From contig JACZYI010000079.1 in the NCBI GenBank assembly GCA_022571175.1, positions 1 to 7,998 on the forward strand: a stretch of DNA of 7,998 nucleotides. The letters run 5' to 3'. Within the stretch, counting starts at the first letter, position 1. The number at the start of each line of letters is the position of its first letter. Positions 6,312 to 7,998 of this stretch are shown piece after piece. The translations under genes and the position numbers were made by a program. The notes under the pieces were generated by a model, which was given only the letters and a program-made list of their open reading frames with translations, did no database searches and was not told the origin of the DNA. This DNA is from Pseudomonadota bacterium. Its GTDB lineage: Bacteria > Pseudomonadota > Alphaproteobacteria > Sphingomonadales > SMXR01.

Positions 6312-6788
6312 GTGGCTAAAATCTCTATTGCCAAAAAGCGCAAACGCGCCCGGTTTGTGGCCGTTCTTGTTGCCATGGGCATTCTGGGGCTTGCTACCAT
6401 GCTGGTGTTGCGGGCCCTGGATGAAACCCTTCTGTTCTTTGTCACCCCCAGTGATCTGAGTGATGCTGAAGAGCTGGTTGGTAAAAATTTGCGTCTGGGC
6501 GGTCTGGTGGCTGATGGCAGTATTGAGCGGTCCAAAAACAGTCTTACCTTACATTTTGTGGTCACCGATGGTCCCGCATCGGTACCGGTTGTCTTTACCG
6601 GCATCACGCCTGATTTATTCCGGGAAGGTCAGGGAGTCATTGCGGAAGGCGTGCTGAATGCGCAGGGACTTTTTACCGCCACCTCGATTCTGGCCAAGCA
6701 TGACGAGACTTATATGCCAGCCGAGGTTGCCGAGGCGTTAAAAGAGAGAGACCTTTGGCAACACGACTATAACAACCCCAACCAATGA
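6312..6788 (+). CDS. ccmE: Cytochrome c maturation heme chaperone CcmE
   Basis: CcmE is a membrane-anchored periplasmic protein that receives heme from CcmC, holds it covalently through a histidine and hands it to the CcmF/H ligase. The 158-residue product has a basic N-terminus (AKKRKRAR), one membrane anchor (about residues 15-34) and an OB-fold domain with LVGKNLRLGGLVADGS and the later stretch VVFTGITPDLFREGQGVIAE. The heme-binding motif is intact: LAKHDETYMP with H130 and Y134, the same numbering I recall for the Escherichia coli protein. I chose GTG 6312 for its GGAGG six bases upstream and because it gives the usual N-terminus; ATG 6282 would add ten residues within ccmD. The gene begins two bases after the ccmD stop and ends nine bases before ccmF. 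Confidence 0.96.
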   Translation: MAKISIAKKRKRARFVAVLVAMGILGLATMLVLRALDETLLFFVTPSDLSDAEELVGKNLRLGGLVADGSIERSKNSLTLHFVVTDGPASVPVVFTGITPDLFREGQGVIAEGVLNAQGLFTATSILAKHDETYMPAEVAEALKERDLWQHDYNNPNQ

Positions 6789-6797
6789 CGGTATGTG

Positions 6798-7998
6798 ATG
6801 ATTGCTGAAATTGGTCATTTTGCCCTGATTCTGGCATTTCTATGTGCACTTGTTGGTGGCACTTTACCTCTGGTGGGAGCCAGCCGGAGTGACCGGAGAC
6901 TATTGTCTTTAGCGGTTCCTGCTTCCCTGGCACAGTTTCTGTTTACGGCCCTGGCCTTCGCCATGCTGACCGTTGGCTTTCTTGTTTCAGACTTTTCAAT
7001 TTTGAACGTGGTTCAAAACTCCCACACTTTAAAACCTCTCCTCTACAAAATTTCGGGCGTGTGGGGCAATCACGAGGGCTCATTATTGCTTTGGGTTCTG
7101 ATCCTGACCCTGTTCGCCTCAGCGGTTGCGGTCTTTGGACGAAGTTTGCCCGAACGTTTTCGCGCCCGGGTTTTGGCGGTTCAGTCATTGATCAGTGTCG
7201 GCTTTTTTACCTTTTTGCTGTTTACTTCAAACCCTTTCCAGCGGGTCAGCCCCGCACCTCTTGAAGGAAACGGCCTTAACCCTCTGTTGCAGGATCCCGG
7301 CCTCGCTTTTCATCCGCCATTTTTATATTTGGGCTATGTGGGTTTTTCCATTGCTTTCGCCTTTGCAGTGGCTGCGCTTCTTGAGGGTGAAGTTACCTCC
7401 GTTTGGGCTCGGTGGGTTAGGCCCTGGACATTGGCTGCCTGGAGTTTTCTGACCGCTGGCATCGCGCTTGGCTCATGGTGGGCCTATTATGAACTGGGTT
7501 GGGGTGGCTGGTGGTTTTGGGATCCGGTTGAAAATGCTTCTTTTATGCCTTGGCTCGCGGGCACGGCGCTATTGCATTCAACCATTGTAGTTGAAAAAAG
7601 AGAGGCGCTAAAATCCTGGACTATTTTACTCGCGATTCTCACCTTTTCCCTCAGTCTTCTGGGGACTTTTCTGGTTCGCTCAGGCATTTTAATATCGGTT
7701 CATGCCTTCGCCAGTGACCCAGCTCGCGGAGTTTTTATTTTGATGTTTCTGGGAGTAGTGATTGGGGGCAGTTTGACCCTTTTTGCCCTGCGTGCTCATA
7801 AGCTCAAAAAAGCTGTACAGTTTTCGCCGATCAGTCGGGAAGGTGGCCTGTTATTCAATAATCTTTTTCTGGTGACCGCTCTTGGCACGGTCTTGCTCGG
7901 CACGCTTTATCCCCTGTTTCTGGATGCTGTGGCGGGTGAAAAAATTTCCGTAGGTCCACCTTTTTTTGAGGCTACTTTTGTTCCCCTGATGATCCCTG
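6798..7998 (+). CDS. ccmF: Cytochrome c heme lyase subunit CcmF, N-terminal part (cut by window edge)
   Basis: CcmF is the large inner-membrane core of the holocytochrome c synthase; it takes heme from CcmE and, with CcmH, ligates it to CXXCH motifs. I translate 400 intact codons before the window ends; the family is about 640-660 residues. The N-terminus IAEIGHFALILAFLCAL is typical. Landmarks are VWGNHEGSLLLWVL (88-101), H172 in LAFHPPFLYLGYVG, the WWD heme site WGGWWFWDPVENASFMPWL (235-253), H260 in LLHS, and LVRSGILISVHAFASDP (292-308) with H302. These histidines sit within one residue of the positions I recall for Escherichia coli CcmF (173, 261, 303). The start is ATG 6798, with only a weak GACGG upstream. 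ccmG and ccmH may follow outside the window. Confidence 0.96.
   Translation, partial: MIAEIGHFALILAFLCALVGGTLPLVGASRSDRRLLSLAVPASLAQFLFTALAFAMLTVGFLVSDFSILNVVQNSHTLKPLLYKISGVWGNHEGSLLLWVLILTLFASAVAVFGRSLPERFRARVLAVQSLISVGFFTFLLFTSNPFQRVSPAPLEGNGLNPLLQDPGLAFHPPFLYLGYVGFSIAFAFAVAALLEGEVTSVWARWVRPWTLAAWSFLTAGIALGSWWAYYELGWGGWWFWDPVENASFMPWLAGTALLHSTIVVEKREALKSWTILLAILTFSLSLLGTFLVRSGILISVHAFASDPARGVFILMFLGVVIGGSLTLFALRAHKLKKAVQFSPISREGGLLFNNLFLVTALGTVLLGTLYPLFLDAVAGEKISVGPPFFEATFVPLMIP

Noticed and set aside
6068..6607. 179-codon minus-strand frame across ccmD and ccmE
   Set aside because: It is antisense to two well-supported genes and has no recognisable domain.

Overview
The window looks like chromosomal DNA of an alphaproteobacterium, probably marine or of a marine-derived lineage, with roughly 50% GC by eye. 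Two things suggest this. An acnA-type aconitase gene lies next to and diverges from a system I cytochrome c maturation (ccm) operon, a neighbourhood I recall from Alphaproteobacteria. Between them sits a 'marine proteobacterial' sortase with its dedicated VIT/VWA substrate. The taxonomic call is inference; there is no rRNA or other marker here. I see no tRNA, rRNA, CRISPR array, insertion sequence or integrase.

Layout. Bases 1-831 (minus strand) carry the first 277 codons of aconitate hydratase A, whose 3' part lies outside the window. Bases 832-1062 are a short divergent intergenic region that must hold the acnA promoter and probably the promoter for the rightward genes. Bases 1063-3336 encode a secreted, cysteine-free VIT-VWA protein. 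It has a signal peptide, an intact MIDAS metal site and a C-terminal sorting signal: LPQTAT, then a hydrophobic helix, then basic residues. Its stop codon overlaps the start of a small sortase gene (3336-3929) with His, Cys and Arg catalytic residues all present. From 3993 to the right edge runs a tightly packed operon, ccmA-ccmB-ccmC-ccmD-ccmE-ccmF, with ccmF cut by the window end.

How the genes work together. The sortase and the VIT/VWA protein form a one-enzyme, one-substrate pair. The enzyme, anchored in the inner membrane and facing the periplasm, is expected to cleave the LPQTA motif and transfer the protein to an unknown acceptor. The ccm genes build the heme-delivery machinery for c-type cytochromes: CcmA/B are the ABC transporter that releases holo-CcmE, CcmC and CcmD load heme on CcmE, CcmE is the periplasmic heme chaperone, and CcmF with downstream partners ligates heme to apocytochrome. 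Key heme-handling residues are all present in the visible part. Aconitase is a TCA-cycle Fe-S enzyme and is linked here only by position.

The most notable element is the sortase/substrate pair placed between acnA and ccmA. The family is known but its acceptor and biological role are, to my knowledge, unresolved. Everything else is ordinary housekeeping content.
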